Source: Calliopsis andreniformis
Lineage: Eukaryota; Arthropoda; Insecta; Hymenoptera; Andrenidae
DNA length: 64,000 nt
Reading direction: 5' to 3'
Assembly: GCF_051401765.1 (NCBI RefSeq)
Contig: NW_027480566.1
Span: forward strand, 434,001-498,000
The translations under genes and the position numbers were made by a program. Position 1 is the stretch's first letter. Each line of letters opens with the position of its first letter. This document shows, in pieces, positions 22,612-35,700 of the stretch. The notes under the pieces were generated by a model. The model saw nothing but the letters and a program-made list of their open reading frames with translations, was not told the DNA's origin and searched no databases.

Positions 22612-25600
22612 TTGAGGCACTCTAAAACTATTAGGCTGTTTTGCTCTCTGATGCCCGTGGACCGAGAGAACGTAGAATGTCGGAGCGATCGTGTCGCTCC
22701 GGAGTTCGAGCGAGAAAATTCTAAGTCCCCGGTCGTGTCGCTCCGGAACCGAATGTCGACGGAACGAAGGGACAACGGTAGATCCTTATTCCTGGTGCTC
22801 GTGGCTCTCTAAAACCATACACTTGTTCTCCTCTGTCTCTTACCTGTGTCGAGATAATCGAGAATCATGGAGCGTTCGTGTCGCTCCGGAACCGAAAGAC
22901 GTCGGTTCGAAACGAGAACGTTAGATCATTATTCCTGATCGTTGAGGCACTCTAAAACTATTAGGCTGTTTTGCTCTCTGATGCCCGTGGACCGAGAGAA
23001 CGTAGAATGTCGGAGCGATCGTGTCGCTCCGGAGTTCGAGCGAGAAAATTCTAAGTCCCCGGTCGTGTCGCTCCGGAACCGAATGTCGACGGAACGAAGG
23101 GACAACGGTAGATCCTTATTCCTGGTGCTCGTGGCTCTCTAAAACCATACACTTGTTCTCCTCTGTCTCTTACCTGTGTCGAGATAATCGAGAATCATGG
23201 AGCGTTCGTGTCGCTCCGGAACCGAAAGACGTCGGTTCGAAACGAGAACGTTAGATCCTTATTCCTGATCGTTGAGGCACTCTAAAACTATTAGGCTGTT
23301 TTGCTCTCTGATGCCCGTGGACCGAGAGAGCGTAGAATATCGGAGCGATCGTGTCGCTCCGGAGTTCGCGCGAAAAAATTCTAAGTCCCCGTTCGTGTCG
23401 CTCCGGAGCCCGAGCGAAAAAATTCTAAGTCCCCGTTCGTGTCGCACCGGAACCGAATGTCGACGGAACGAAGGGACAACGGTAGATCCTTATTCCTGGT
23501 GCTCGTGGCTCTCTAAATCCATACACTTGTTGTCCTCTGTCTCTTACCTGTGTCGAGATATTCGAGAATCATGGAGCGTTCGTGTCGCTCCGGAACCGAA
23601 AGTCGTCGGTTCGAAACGAGAACGTTAGATCCTTATTCCTGACCGTTGAGGCACTCTAAAACTATTAGGCTGTTTTGCTCTCTGATGCCCGTGGACCGAG
23701 AGAACGTAGAATATCGGAGCGATCGTGTCGCTCCGGTGTTCCAGCGAAAAAGTTCTAAGTCCCCGTTCGTGTCGCTCCGGAGCCCGAGCGAAAAAATTGT
23801 AAGTCCCCGTTCGTGTCCCTCCGGAACCGAATGTCGACGGAACGAAGGGACAACGGTAGATCCTTATTCCTGGTGCTCGTGGCTCTCTAAAACCATACAC
23901 TTGTTGTCCTCTGTCTCTTACCTGTGTCGAGATAATCGAGAATCATGGAGCGTTCGTGTCGCTCCGGAACCGAAAGTCGTCGGTTCGAAACGAGAACGTT
24001 AGATCCTTATTCCTGATCGTTGAGGCACTCTAAAACTATTAGGCTGTTTTGCTCTCTGATGCCCGTGGACCGAGAGAACGTAGAATATCGGAGCGATAGT
24101 GTCGCTCCGGAGTTCGAGCGCAAAAATTCTAAGTCCCCGTTCGTGTCGCTCCGGAACCGAATGTCGACGGAACGAAGGGACAACGGTAGATCCTTATTCC
24201 TGGTGCTCGTGGCTCTCTAAAACCATACACTTGTTGTCCTATGTCTCTTACCTGTGTCGAGATAATCGAGAATCATGGAGCGTACGTGTCGCTCCGGAAC
24301 CGAAAGTCGTCGGTTCGAAACGAGAACGTTAGATCCTTATTCCTGATCGTTGAGGCACTCTAAAACTATTAGGCTGTTTTGCTCTCTGATGCCCGTGGAC
24401 CGAGAGAGCGTAGAATATCGGAGCGATCGTGTCGCTCCGGAGTTCGCGCGAAAAAATTCTAAGTCCCCGTTCGTGTCGCTCCGGAGCCCGAGCGAAAAAA
24501 TTCTAAGTCCCCGTTCGTGTCGCACCGGAACCGAATGTCGACGGAACGAAGGGACAACGGTAGATCCTTATTCCTGGTGCTCGTGGCTCTCAAAAACCAT
24601 ACCCTTGTTCTCCTCTGTCTCTTACCTGTGTCGAGATAATCGAGAATCATGGAGCGTTCGTGTCGCTCCGGAACCGAAAGTCGTCGGTTCGAAACGAGAA
24701 CGTTAGATCCTTATTCCTGATCGTTGAGGCACTCTAAAACTATTAGGCTGTTTTGCTCTCTGATGCCCGTGGACCGAGAGAACGTAGAATGTCGGAGCGA
24801 TCGTGTCGCTCCGGAGTTCGAGCGAGAAAATTCTAAGTCCCCGGTCGTGTCGCTCCGGAACCGAATGTCGACGGAACGAAGGGACAACGGTAGATCCTTA
24901 TTCCTGGTGCTCGTGGCTCTCTAAAACCATACACTTGTTCTCCTCTGTCTCTTACCTGTGTCGAGATAATCGAGAATCATGGAGCGTTCGTGTCGCTCCG
25001 GAACCGAAAGACGTCGGTTCGAAACGAGAACGTTAGATCATTATTCCTGATCGTTGAGGCACTCTAAAACTATTAGGCTGTTTTGCTCTCTGATGCCCGT
25101 GGACCGAGAGAACGTAGAATGTCGGAGCGATCGTGTCGCTCCGGAGTTCGAGCGAGAAAATTCTAAGTCCCCGGTCGTGTCGCTCCGGAACCGAATGTCG
25201 ACGGAACGAAGGGACAACGGTAGATCCTTATTCCTGGTGCTCGTGGCTCTCTAAAACCATACACTTGTTCTCCTCTGTCTCTTACCTGTGTCGAGATAAT
25301 CGAGAATCATGGAGCGTTCGTGTCGCTCCGGAACCGAAAGACGTCGGTTCGAAACGAGAACGTTAGATCCTTATTCCTGACCGTTGAGGCACTCTAAAAC
25401 TATTAGGCTGTTTTGCTCTCTGATGCCCGTGGACCGAGAGAACGTAGAATATCGGAGCGATCGTGTCGCTCCGGAGTTCCAGCGAAAAAGTTCTAAGTCC
25501 CCGTTCGTGTCGCTCCGGAGCCCGAGCGAAAAAATTGTAAGTCCCCGTTCGTGTCGCTCCGGAACCGAATGTCGACGGAACGAAGGGACAACGGTAGATC

Positions 25601-27539
25601 CTTATTCCTGGTGCTCGTGGCTCTCTAAAACCATACACTTGTTGTCCTCTGTCTCTTACCTGTGTCGAGATAATCGAGAATTATGGAGCGTTCGTGTCGC
25701 TCCGGAACCGGAAGTCGTCGGTTCGAAACGAGAACGTTAGGTCCTTATTCCTGATCCTTGAGGCACTCTAAAACTCTTAGGCTGTTTTGCTCTCTGATGC
25801 CCGTGGACCGAGAGAACGTAGAATGTCGGAGCGATCGTGTCGCTCCGGAGTTCGAGCGAGAAAGTTCTAAGTCCCCGTTCGTGTCGCACCGGAACCGAAT
25901 GTCGACGGAACGAAGGGACAACGGTAGATCCTTATTCCTGGTGCTCGTGGCTCTCAAAAACCATACACTTGTTCTCCTCTGTCTCTTACCTGTGTCGAGA
26001 TAATCGAGAATCATGGAGCGTTCGTGTCGCTCCGGAACCGAAAGTCGTCGGTTCGAAACGAGAACGTTAGATCCTTATTCCTGATCGTTGAGGCACTCTA
26101 AAACTATTAGGCTGTTTTGCTCTCTGATGCCCGTGGACCGAGAGAACGTAGAATGTCGGAGCGATCGTGTCGCTCCGGAGTTCGAGCGAGAAAATTCTAA
26201 GTCCCCGGTCGTGTCGCTCCGGAACCGAATGTCGACGGAACGAAGGGACAACGGTAGATCCTTATTCCTGGTGCTCGTGGCTCTCTAAAACCATACACTT
26301 GTTCTCCTCTGTCTCTTACCTGTGTCGAGATAATCGAGAATCATGGAGCGTTCGTGTCGCTCCGGAACCGAAAGACGTCGGTTCGAAACGAGAACGTTAG
26401 ATCATTATTCCTGATCGTTGAGGCACTCTAAAACTATTAGGCTGTTTTGCTCTCTGATGCCCGTGGACCGAGAGAACGTAGAATGTCGGAGCGATCGTGT
26501 CGCTCCGGAGTTCGAGCGAGAAAATTCTAAGTCCCCGGTCGTGTCGCTCCGGAACCGAATGTCGACGGAACGAAGGGACAACGGTAGATCCTTATTCCTG
26601 GTGCTCGTGGCTCTCTAAAACCATACACTTGTTCTCCTCTGTCTCTTACCTGTGTCGAGATAATCGAGAATCATGGAGCGTTCGTGTCGCTCCGGAACCG
26701 AAAGACGTCGGTTCGAAACGAGAACGTTAGATCCTTATTCCTGATCGTTGAGGCACTCTAAAACTATTAGGCTGTTTTGCTCTCTGATGCCCGTGGACCG
26801 AGAGAGCGTAGAATATCGGAGCGATCGTGTCGCTCCGGAGTTCGCGCGAAAAAATTCTAAGTCCCCGTTCGTGTCGCTCCGGAGCCCGAGCGAAAAAATT
26901 CTAAGTCCCCGTTCGTGTCGCACCGGAACCGAATGTCGACGGAACGAAGGGACAACGGTAGATCCTTATTCCTGGTGCTCGTGGCTCTCTAAATCCATAC
27001 ACTTGTTGTCCTCTGTCTCTTACCTGTGTCGAGATATTCGAGAATCATGGAGCGTTCGTGTCGCTCCGGAACCGAAAGTCGTCGGTTCGAAACGAGAACG
27101 TTAGATCCTTATTCCTGACCGTTGAGGCACTCTAAAACTATTAGGCTGTTTTGCTCTCTGATGCCCGTGGACCGAGAGAACGTAGAATATCGGAGCGATC
27201 GTGTCGCTCCGGAGTTCCAGCGAAAAAGTTCTAAGTCCCCGTTCGTGTCGCTCCGGAGCCCGAGCGAAAAAATTGTAAGTCCCCGTTCGTGTCGCTCCGG
27301 AGCCCGAGCGAAAAAATTCAAAGTCCCCGTTCGTGTCGCTCCGGAACCGCATGTCGACGGAACGAAGGGACAACGGTAGATCCTTATTCCTGGTGCTCGT
27401 GGCTCTCTAAAACCATACACTTGTTGTCCTATGTCTCTTACCTGTGTCGAGATAATCGAGAATCATGGAGCGTACGTGTCGCTCCGGAACCGAAAGTCAT
27501 CGGTTCGAAACGAGAACGTTAGATACTTATTCCTGATCG
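22612..27539 (+). repeat. HOR-D copy 2: 4928-bp 14-mer in tandem
   Basis: Monomers start at 22612, 22942, 23272, 23646, 24020, 24350, 24724, 25054, 25384, 25758, 26088, 26418, 26748 and 27122. Order, lengths and all private markers of copy 1 are repeated, and the translated frames I compared are identical in the first 13 monomers. Only the end of the last monomer differs: here it has GCGTACGTG, AGTCATCGG and TTAGATAC (R-like), in copy 1 GCGTTCGTG, AGTCGTCGG and TTAGATCC. The duplication breakpoint therefore lies in H2 of the final monomer. Confidence 0.95.
27122..27539 (+). repeat. 418-bp M/R hybrid monomer, second copy
   Basis: Same hybrid as at 22194, one 14-mer period later, but its H2 is fully R-like (GCGTACGTG, AGTCATCGG, TTAGATAC). 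This is probably the original junction form, since it leads to type S just as R does at 14450-14824. Confidence 0.9.
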
Positions 27540-28617
27540 TTGAGGCACTCTAAAACTATTAGGCTGTTTTGCTCTCTGATGCCCGTGGACCGAGAGAACG
27601 TAGAATATCGGAGCGATCGTGTCGCTCCAGAGTTCGAGCGAAAACATTCTAAGTCACCGTTCGTGTCGCTCCGGAACCGAATGTCGACGGAACGAAGGGA
27701 CAACGGTAGATCCTTATTCCTGGTGCTCGTGGCTCTCTAAAACCATACACTTGATGTCCTCTGTCTCTTACCTGTGTCGAGATAATCGAGAATCATGGAG
27801 CGTCCCTGTCGCTCCGGAACCGAAAGTCGTCGGTTCGAAACTAGAACGTTAGGTCCTTATTCCTGATCGTTGAGGCACTCTAAAACTATTAGGCTGTTTT
27901 GTTCTCTGATGCCCGTGGACCGAGAGAACGTAAAATATCGGAGCGATCGTGTCGGTCCGGAGTTCGAGCGATAAAATTCTAAGTCCCCGTTCGTGTCGCT
28001 CCGGAGCCCGAGCGAAAAAATTCAAAGTCCCCGTTCGTGTCGCTCCGGAACCGAATGTCGACGGAACGAAGGGACAACGGTAGATCCTTATTCCTGGTGC
28101 TCGTGGCTCTCTAAAACCATACACTTGTTGTCCTATGTCTCTTACCTGTGTCGAGATAATCGAGAATCATGGAGCGTACGTGTCGCTCCGGAACCGAAAG
28201 TCGTCGGTTCGAAACGAGAACGTTAGATCCTTATTCCTGATCGTTGAGGCACTCTAAAACTATTAGGCTGTTTTGCTCTCTGATGCCCGTGGACCGAGAG
28301 AGCGTAGAATATCGGAGCGATCGTGTCGCGCCGGAGTTCGCGCGAAAAAATTCTAAGTCCCCGTTCGTGTCGCTCCGGAGCCCGAGCGAAAAAATTCTAA
28401 GTCCCCGTTCGTGTCGCACCGGAACCGAATGTCGACGGAACGAAGGGACAACGGTAGATCCTTATTCCTGGTGCTCGTGGCTCTCAAAAACCATACACTT
28501 GTTCTCCTCTGTCTCTTACCTGTGTCGAGATAATCGAGAATCATGGAGCGTTCGTGTCGCTCCGGAACCGAAAGTCGTCGGTTCGAAACGAGAACGTTAG
28601 ATCCTTATTCCTGATCG
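27540..28617 (+). repeat. S - A2 - L trimer, recurrence of 14824-15901
   Basis: Monomers at 27540 (330 bp), 27870 (374) and 28244 (374) match 14824-15901 at an offset of 12,716 bp. They share rare variants such as CTCCAGAGTTCG, AAGTCACCG and GTCGCGCCGG. The A2-type monomer in the middle is the same type as in HOR-A, more than 17 kb to the left. Confidence 0.92.
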
Positions 28618-29651
28618 TTGAGGCACTCTAAAACTATTAGGCTGTTTTGCTCTCTGATGCCCGTGGACCGAGAGAACGTAGAATGTCGGAGCGATCGTGT
28701 CGCTCCGGAGTTCGAGCGAGAAAATTCTAAGTCCCCGGTCGTGTCGCTCCGGAACCGAATGTCGACGGAACGAAGGGACAACGGTAGATCCTTATTCCTG
28801 GTGCTCGTGGCTCTCTAAAACCATACACTTGTTCTCCTCTGTCTCTTACCTGTGTCGAGATAATCGAGAATCATGGAGCGTTCGTGTCGCTCCGGAACCG
28901 AAAGACGTCGGTTCGAAACGAGAACGTTAGATCATTATTCCTGATCGTTGAGGCACTCTAAAACTATTAGGCTGTTTTGCTCTCTGATGCCCGTGGACCG
29001 AGAGAACGTAGAATGTCGGAGCGATCGTGTCGCTCCGGAGTTCGAGCGAGAAAATTCTAAGTCCCCGGTCGTGTCGCTCCGGAACCGAATGTCGACGGAA
29101 CGAAGGGACAACGGTAGATCCTTATTCCTGGTGCTCGTGGCTCTCTAAAACCATACACTTGTTCTCCTCTGTCTCTTACCTGTGTCGAGATAATCGAGAA
29201 TCATGGAGCGTTCGTGTCGCTCCGGAACCGAAAGACGTCGGTTCGAAACGAGAACGTTAGATCCTTATTCCTGATCGTTGAGGCACTCTAAAACTATTAG
29301 GCTGTTTTGCTCTCTGATGCCCGTGGACCGAGAGAGCGTAGAATATCGGAGCGATCGTGTCGCTCCGGAGTTCGCGCGAAAAAATTCTAAGTCCCCGTTC
29401 GTGTCGCTCCGGAGCCCGAGCGAAAAAATTCTAAGTCCCCGTTCGTGTCGCACCGGAACCGAATGTCGACGGAACGAAGGGACAACGGTAGATCCTTATT
29501 CCTGGTGCTCGTGGCTCTCTAAATCCATACACTTGTTGTCCTCTGTCTCTTACCTGTGTCGAGATATTCGAGAATCATGGAGCGTTCGTGTCGCTCCGGA
29601 ACCGAAAGTCGTCGGTTCGAAACGAGAACGTTAGATCCTTATTCCTGATCG
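28618..29651 (+). repeat. K-K-L trimer, 1034 bp, copy 1
   Basis: Monomers at 28618 (330 bp, ending TTAGATCATT), 28948 (330 bp, ending TTAGATCCTT) and 29278 (374 bp, type L). This K-K-L order is the commonest motif of the central array: it also begins at 15902, 17684, 21160, 22612, 26088, 29652, 32468, 44631 and 49845. Here it is directly duplicated. Confidence 0.92.
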
Positions 29652-30685
29652 TTGAGGCACTCTAAAACTATTAGGCTGTTTTGCTCTCTGATGCCCGTGG
29701 ACCGAGAGAACGTAGAATGTCGGAGCGATCGTGTCGCTCCGGAGTTCGAGCGAGAAAATTCTAAGTCCCCGGTCGTGTCGCTCCGGAACCGAATGTCGAC
29801 GGAACGAAGGGACAACGGTAGATCCTTATTCCTGGTGCTCGTGGCTCTCTAAAACCATACACTTGTTCTCCTCTGTCTCTTACCTGTGTCGAGATAATCG
29901 AGAATCATGGAGCGTTCGTGTCGCTCCGGAACCGAAAGACGTCGGTTCGAAACGAGAACGTTAGATCATTATTCCTGATCGTTGAGGCACTCTAAAACTA
30001 TTAGGCTGTTTTGCTCTCTGATGCCCGTGGACCGAGAGAACGTAGAATGTCGGAGCGATCGTGTCGCTCCGGAGTTCGAGCGAGAAAATTCTAAGTCCCC
30101 GGTCGTGTCGCTCCGGAACCGAATGTCGACGGAACGAAGGGACAACGGTAGATCCTTATTCCTGGTGCTCGTGGCTCTCTAAAACCATACACTTGTTCTC
30201 CTCTGTCTCTTACCTGTGTCGAGATAATCGAGAATCATGGAGCGTTCGTGTCGCTCCGGAACCGAAAGACGTCGGTTCGAAACGAGAACGTTAGATCCTT
30301 ATTCCTGATCGTTGAGGCACTCTAAAACTATTAGGCTGTTTTGCTCTCTGATGCCCGTGGACCGAGAGAGCGTAGAATATCGGAGCGATCGTGTCGCTCC
30401 GGAGTTCGCGCGAAAAAATTCTAAGTCCCCGTTCGTGTCGCTCCGGAGCCCGAGCGAAAAAATTCTAAGTCCCCGTTCGTGTCGCACCGGAACCGAATGT
30501 CGACGGAACGAAGGGACAACGGTAGATCCTTATTCCTGGTGCTCGTGGCTCTCTAAATCCATACACTTGTTGTCCTCTGTCTCTTACCTGTGTCGAGATA
30601 TTCGAGAATCATGGAGCGTTCGTGTCGCTCCGGAACCGAAAGTCGTCGGTTCGAAACGAGAACGTTAGATCCTTATTCCTGACCG
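29652..30685 (+). repeat. K-K-L trimer, 1034 bp, copy 2
   Basis: Monomers at 29652, 29982 and 30312 repeat 28618-29651 in tandem. This is the shortest multimonomer period in the window and shows HOR formation at its simplest step. Confidence 0.92.
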
Positions 30686-31433
30686 TTGAGGCACTCTAAA
30701 ACTATTAGGCTGTTTTGCTCTCTGATGCCCGTGGACCGAGAGAACGTAGAATATCGGAGCGATCGTGTCGCTCCGGTGTTCCAGCGAAAAAGTTCTAAGT
30801 CCCCGTTCGTGTCGCTCCGGAGCCCGAGCGAAAAAATTGTAAGTCCCCGTTCGTGTCGCTCCGGAACCGAATGTCGACGGAACGAAGGGACAACGGTAGA
30901 TCCTTATTCCTGGTGCTCGTGGCTCTCTAAAACCATACACTTGTTGTCCTATGTCTCTTACCTGTGTCGAGATAATCGAGAATCATGGAGCGTACGTGTC
31001 GCTCCGGAACCGAAAGTCGTCGGTTCGAAACGAGAACGTTAGATCCTTATTCCTGATCGTTGAGGCACTCTAAAACTATTAGGCTGTTTTGCTCTCTGAT
31101 GCCCGTGGACCGAGAGAGCGTAGAATATCGGAGCGATCGTGTCGCTCCGGAGTTCGCGCGAAAAAATTCTAAGTCCCCGTTCGTGTCGCTCCGGAGCCCG
31201 AGCGAAAAAATTCTAAGTCCCCGTTCGTGTCGCACCGGAACCGAATGTCGACGGAACGAAGGGACAACGGTAGATCCTTATTCCTGGTGCTCGTGGCTCT
31301 CAAAAACCATACACTTGTTCTCCTCTGTCTCTTACCTGTGTCGAGATAATCGAGAATCATGGAGCGTTCGTGTCGCTCCGGAACCGAAAGTCGTCGGTTC
31401 GAAACGAGAACGTTAGATCCTTATTCCTGATCG
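30686..31433 (+). repeat. Two 374-bp monomers (M variant and L)
   Basis: Monomers start at 30686 and 31060. The first begins with GGTGTTCCAG like the fourth 14-mer monomer but ends like the fifth (CCTATGTCTC, GCGTACGTG), so it looks like a fusion of monomers four and five with loss of one monomer. The second is an L type with TCTCAAAAACC. Confidence 0.88.
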
Positions 31434-32797
31434 TTGAGGCACTCTAAAACTATTAGGCTGTTTTGCTCTCTGATGCCCGTGGACCGAGAGAACGTAGAAT
31501 GTCGGAGCGATCGTGTCGCTCCGGAGTTCGAGCGAGAAAATTCTAAGTCCCCGGTCGTGTCGCTCCGGAACCGAATGTCGACGGAACGAAGGGACAACGG
31601 TAGATCCTTATTCCTGGTGCTCGTGGCTCTCTAAAACCATACACTTGTTCTCCTCTGTCTCTTACCTGTGTCGAGATAATCGAGAATCATGGAGCGTTCG
31701 TGTCGCTCCGGAACCGAAAGACGTCGGTTCGAAACGAGAACGTTAGATCCTTATTCCTGACCGTTGAGGCACTCTAAAACTATTAGGCTGTTTTGCTCTC
31801 TGATGCCCGTGGACCGAGAGAACGTAGAATATCGGAGCGATCGTGTCGCTCCGGAGTTCCAGCGAAAAAGTTCTAAGTCCCCGTTCGTGTCGCTCCGGAG
31901 CCCGAGCGAAAAAATTGTAAGTCCCCGTTCGTGTCGCTCCGGAACCGAATGTCGACGGAACGAAGGGACAACGGTAGATCCTTATTCCTGGTGCTCGTGG
32001 CTCTCTAAAACCATACACTTGTTGTCCTCTGTCTCTTACCTGTGTCGAGATAATCGAGAATTATGGAGCGTTCGTGTCGCTCCGGAACCGGAAGTCGTCG
32101 GTTCGAAACGAGAACGTTAGGTCCTTATTCCTGATCCTTGAGGCACTCTAAAACTATTAGGCTGTTTTGCTCTCTGATGCCCGTGGACCGAGAGAACGTA
32201 GAATGTCGGAGCGATCGTGTCGCTCCGGAGTTCGAGCGAGAAAGTTCTAAGTCCCCGTTCGTGTCGCACCGGAACCGAATGTCGACGGAACGAAGGGACA
32301 ACGGTAGATCCTTATTCCTGGTGCTCGTGGCTCTCAAAAACCATACACTTGTTCTCCTCTGTCTCTTACCTGTGTCGAGATAATCGAGAATCATGGAGCG
32401 TTCGTGTCGCTCCGGAACCGAAAGTCGTCGGTTCGAAACGAGAACGTTAGATCCTTATTCCTGATCGTTGAGGCACTCTAAAACTATTAGGCTGTTTTGC
32501 TCTCTGATGCCCGTGGACCGAGAGAACGTAGAATGTCGGAGCGATCGTGTCGCTCCGGAGTTCGAGCGAGAAAATTCTAAGTCCCCGGTCGTGTCGCTCC
32601 GGAACCGAATGTCGACGGAACGAAGGGACAACGGTAGATCCTTATTCCTGGTGCTCGTGGCTCTCTAAAACCATACACTTGTTCTCCTCTGTCTCTTACC
32701 TGTGTCGAGATAATCGAGAATCATGGAGCGTTCGTGTCGCTCCGGAACCGAAAGACGTCGGTTCGAAACGAGAACGTTAGATCATTATTCCTGATCG
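31434..32797 (+). repeat. K-M-N-K tetramer leading into the 16-mer
   Basis: Monomers at 31434 (330 bp), 31764 (374), 32138 (330) and 32468 (330). The third is an N type that has lost one 44-bp module. The same order precedes the second 16-mer copy at 48811-50174, so the duplication at offset 17,377 bp begins at or before 31434. Confidence 0.9.
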
Positions 32798-35700
32798 TTG
32801 AGGCACTCTAAAACTATTAGGCTGTTTTGCTCTCTGATGCCCGTGGACCGAGAGAACGTAGAATGTCGGAGCGATCGTGTCGCTCCGGAGTTCGAGCGAG
32901 AAAATTCTAAGTCCCCGGTCGTGTCGCTCCGGAACCGAATGTCGACGGAACGAAGGGACAACGGTAGATCCTTATTCCTGGTGCTCGTGGCTCTCTAAAA
33001 CCATACACTTGTTCTCCTCTGTCTCTTACCTGTGTCGAGATAATCGAGAATCATGGAGCGTTCGTGTCGCTCCGGAACCGAAAGACGTCGGTTCGAAACG
33101 AGAACGTTAGATCCTTATTCCTGATCGTTGAGGCACTCTAAAACTATTAGGCTGTTTTGCTCTCTGATGCCCGTGGACCGAGAGAGCGTAGAATATCGGA
33201 GCGATCGTGTCGCTCCGGAGTTCGCGCGAAAAAATTCTAAGTCCCCGTTCGTGTCGCTCCGGAGCCCGAGCGAAAAAATTCTAAGTCCCCGTTCGTGTCG
33301 CACCGGAACCGAATGTCGACGGAACGAAGGGACAACGGTAGATCCTTATTCCTGGTGCTCGTGGCTCTCTAAATCCATACACTTGTTGTCCTCTGTCTCT
33401 TACCTGTGTCGAGATATTCGAGAATCATGGAGCGTTCGTGTCGCTCCGGAACCGAAAGTCGTCGGTTCGAAACGAGAACGTTAGATCCTTATTCCTGACC
33501 GTTGAGGCACTCTAAAACTATTAGGCTGTTTTGCTCTCTGATGCCCGTGGACCGAGAGAACGTAGAATATCGGAGCGATCGTGTCGCTCCGGAGTTCCAG
33601 CGAAAAAGTTCTAAGTCCCCGTTCGTGTCGCTCCGGAGCCCGAGCGAAAAAATTGTAAGTCCCCGTTCGTGTCGCTCCGGAACCGAATGTCGACGGAACG
33701 AAGGGACAACGGTAGATCCTTATTCCTGGTGCTCGTGGCTCTCTAAAACCATACACTTGTTGTCCTCTGTCTCTTACCTGTGTCGAGATAATCGAGAATC
33801 ATGGAGCGTTCGTGTCGCTCCGGAACCGAAAGTCGTCGTTGCGAAACGAGAACGTTAGATCCTTATTCCTGATCGTTGAGGCACTCTAAAACTATTAGGC
33901 TGTTTTGCTCTCTGATGCCCGTGGACCGAGAGAACGTAGAATGTCGGAGCGATCGTGTCGCTCCGGAGTTCGAGCGAGAAAATTCTATGTCCCCGGTCGT
34001 GTCGCTACGGAGCCCGAGCGAAAAAATTCTAAGTCCCCGTTCGTGTCGCTCCGGAACCGAATGTCGACGGAACGAAGGGACAACGGTAGATCCTTATTCC
34101 TGGTGCTCGTGGCTCTCTAAAACCATACACTTGTTGTCCTCTGTCTCTTACCTGTGTCGAGATAATCGAGAATCATGGAGCGTTCGTGTCGCTCCGGAAC
34201 CGAAAGTCGTCGGTTCGAAACGAGAACGTTAGATCCTTATTCCTGATCGTTCAGGCACTCTAAAACTATTAGGCTGTTTTGCTCTCTGATGCCCGTGGAC
34301 CGAGAGAACGTAGAATATCGGAGCGATCGTGTCGCTCCGGAGTTCGAGCGAAAACATTCTAAGTCCCCGTTCGTGTCGCTCCGGAACCGAATGTCGACGG
34401 AACGAAGGGACAACGGTAGATCCTTATTCCTGGTGCTCGTGGCTCTCTAAAACCATACACTTGTTGTCCTCTGTCTCTTACCTGTGTCGAGATAATCGAG
34501 AATTATGGAGCGTTCGTGTCGCTCCGGACCTGAAAGTCGTCGTTTCGAAACCAGAACGTTAGATCCTTATTCCTGATCGTTGAGGCACTCTAAAACTATT
34601 AGGCTGTTTTGCTCTCTGATGCCCGTGGACCGAGAGAACGTAGAATATCCGAGCTATCGTGTCGCTCCGGAGTTCGAGCGAAAAAATTCTAAGTCTCCGT
34701 TCGTGTCGCTCCGGAGCCCGAGCGAAAAAATTCTAAGTCCCCGTTCGTGTCGCTCCGGAACCGAGTGTCGACGGAACGAAGGGACAACGGTAGATCCTTA
34801 TTCCTGGTGCTCGTGGCTCTCTAAAACCATACACTTGTTGTCCTCTGTCTCTTACCTGTGTCGAGATAATCGAGAATCATGGAGCGTTCGTGTCGCTCCG
34901 GAACCGAAAGTCGTCGGTTCGAAACGAGAACGTTAGATCCTTATTCCTGATCGTTCAGGCACTCTAAAACTATTAGGCTGTTTTGCTCTCTGATGCCCGT
35001 GGACCGAGAGAACGTAGAATATCGGAGCGATCGTGTCGCTCCGGAGTTCGAGCGAAAACATTCTAAGTCCCCGTTCGTGTCGCTCCGGAACCGAATGTCG
35101 ACGGAACGAAGGGACAACGGTAGATCCTTATTCCTGGTGCTCGTGGCTCTCTAAAACCATACACTTGTTGTCCTCTGTCTCTTACCTGTGTCGAGATAAT
35201 CGAGAATCATGGAGCGTTCGTGTCGCTCCGGAACCGAAAGTCGTCGGTTCGAAACGAGAACGTTAGGTCCTTATTCCTGATCGTTGAGGCACTCTAAAAC
35301 TATTAGGCTGTTTTGTTCTCTGATGCCCGTGGACCGAGAGAACGTAAAATATCGGAGCGATCGTGTCGGTCCGGAGTTCGAGCGATAAAATTCTAAGTCC
35401 CCGTTCGTGTCGCTCCGGAGCCCGAGCGAAAAAATTCAAAGTCCCCGTTCGTGTCGCTCCGGAACCGCATGTCGACGGAACGAAGGGACAACGGTAGATC
35501 CTTATTCCTGGTGCTCGTGGCTCTCTAAAACCATACACTTGTTGTCCTATGTCTCTTACCTGTGTCGAGATAATCGAGAATCATGGAGCGTTCGTGTCGC
35601 TCCGGAACCGAAAGTCGTCGGTTCGAAACGAGAACGTTAGATCCTTATTCCTGATCGTTGAGGCACTCTAAAACTATTAGGCTGTTTTGCTCTCTGATGC

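Noticed and set aside
17684..27539. Possibility that the exact HOR duplications are assembly errors
   Set aside because: It cannot be excluded from sequence, but the copies have distinct ends, hybrid junction monomers and private bases (also at 32798-62009), which favour real duplication. Spanning long reads would decide.
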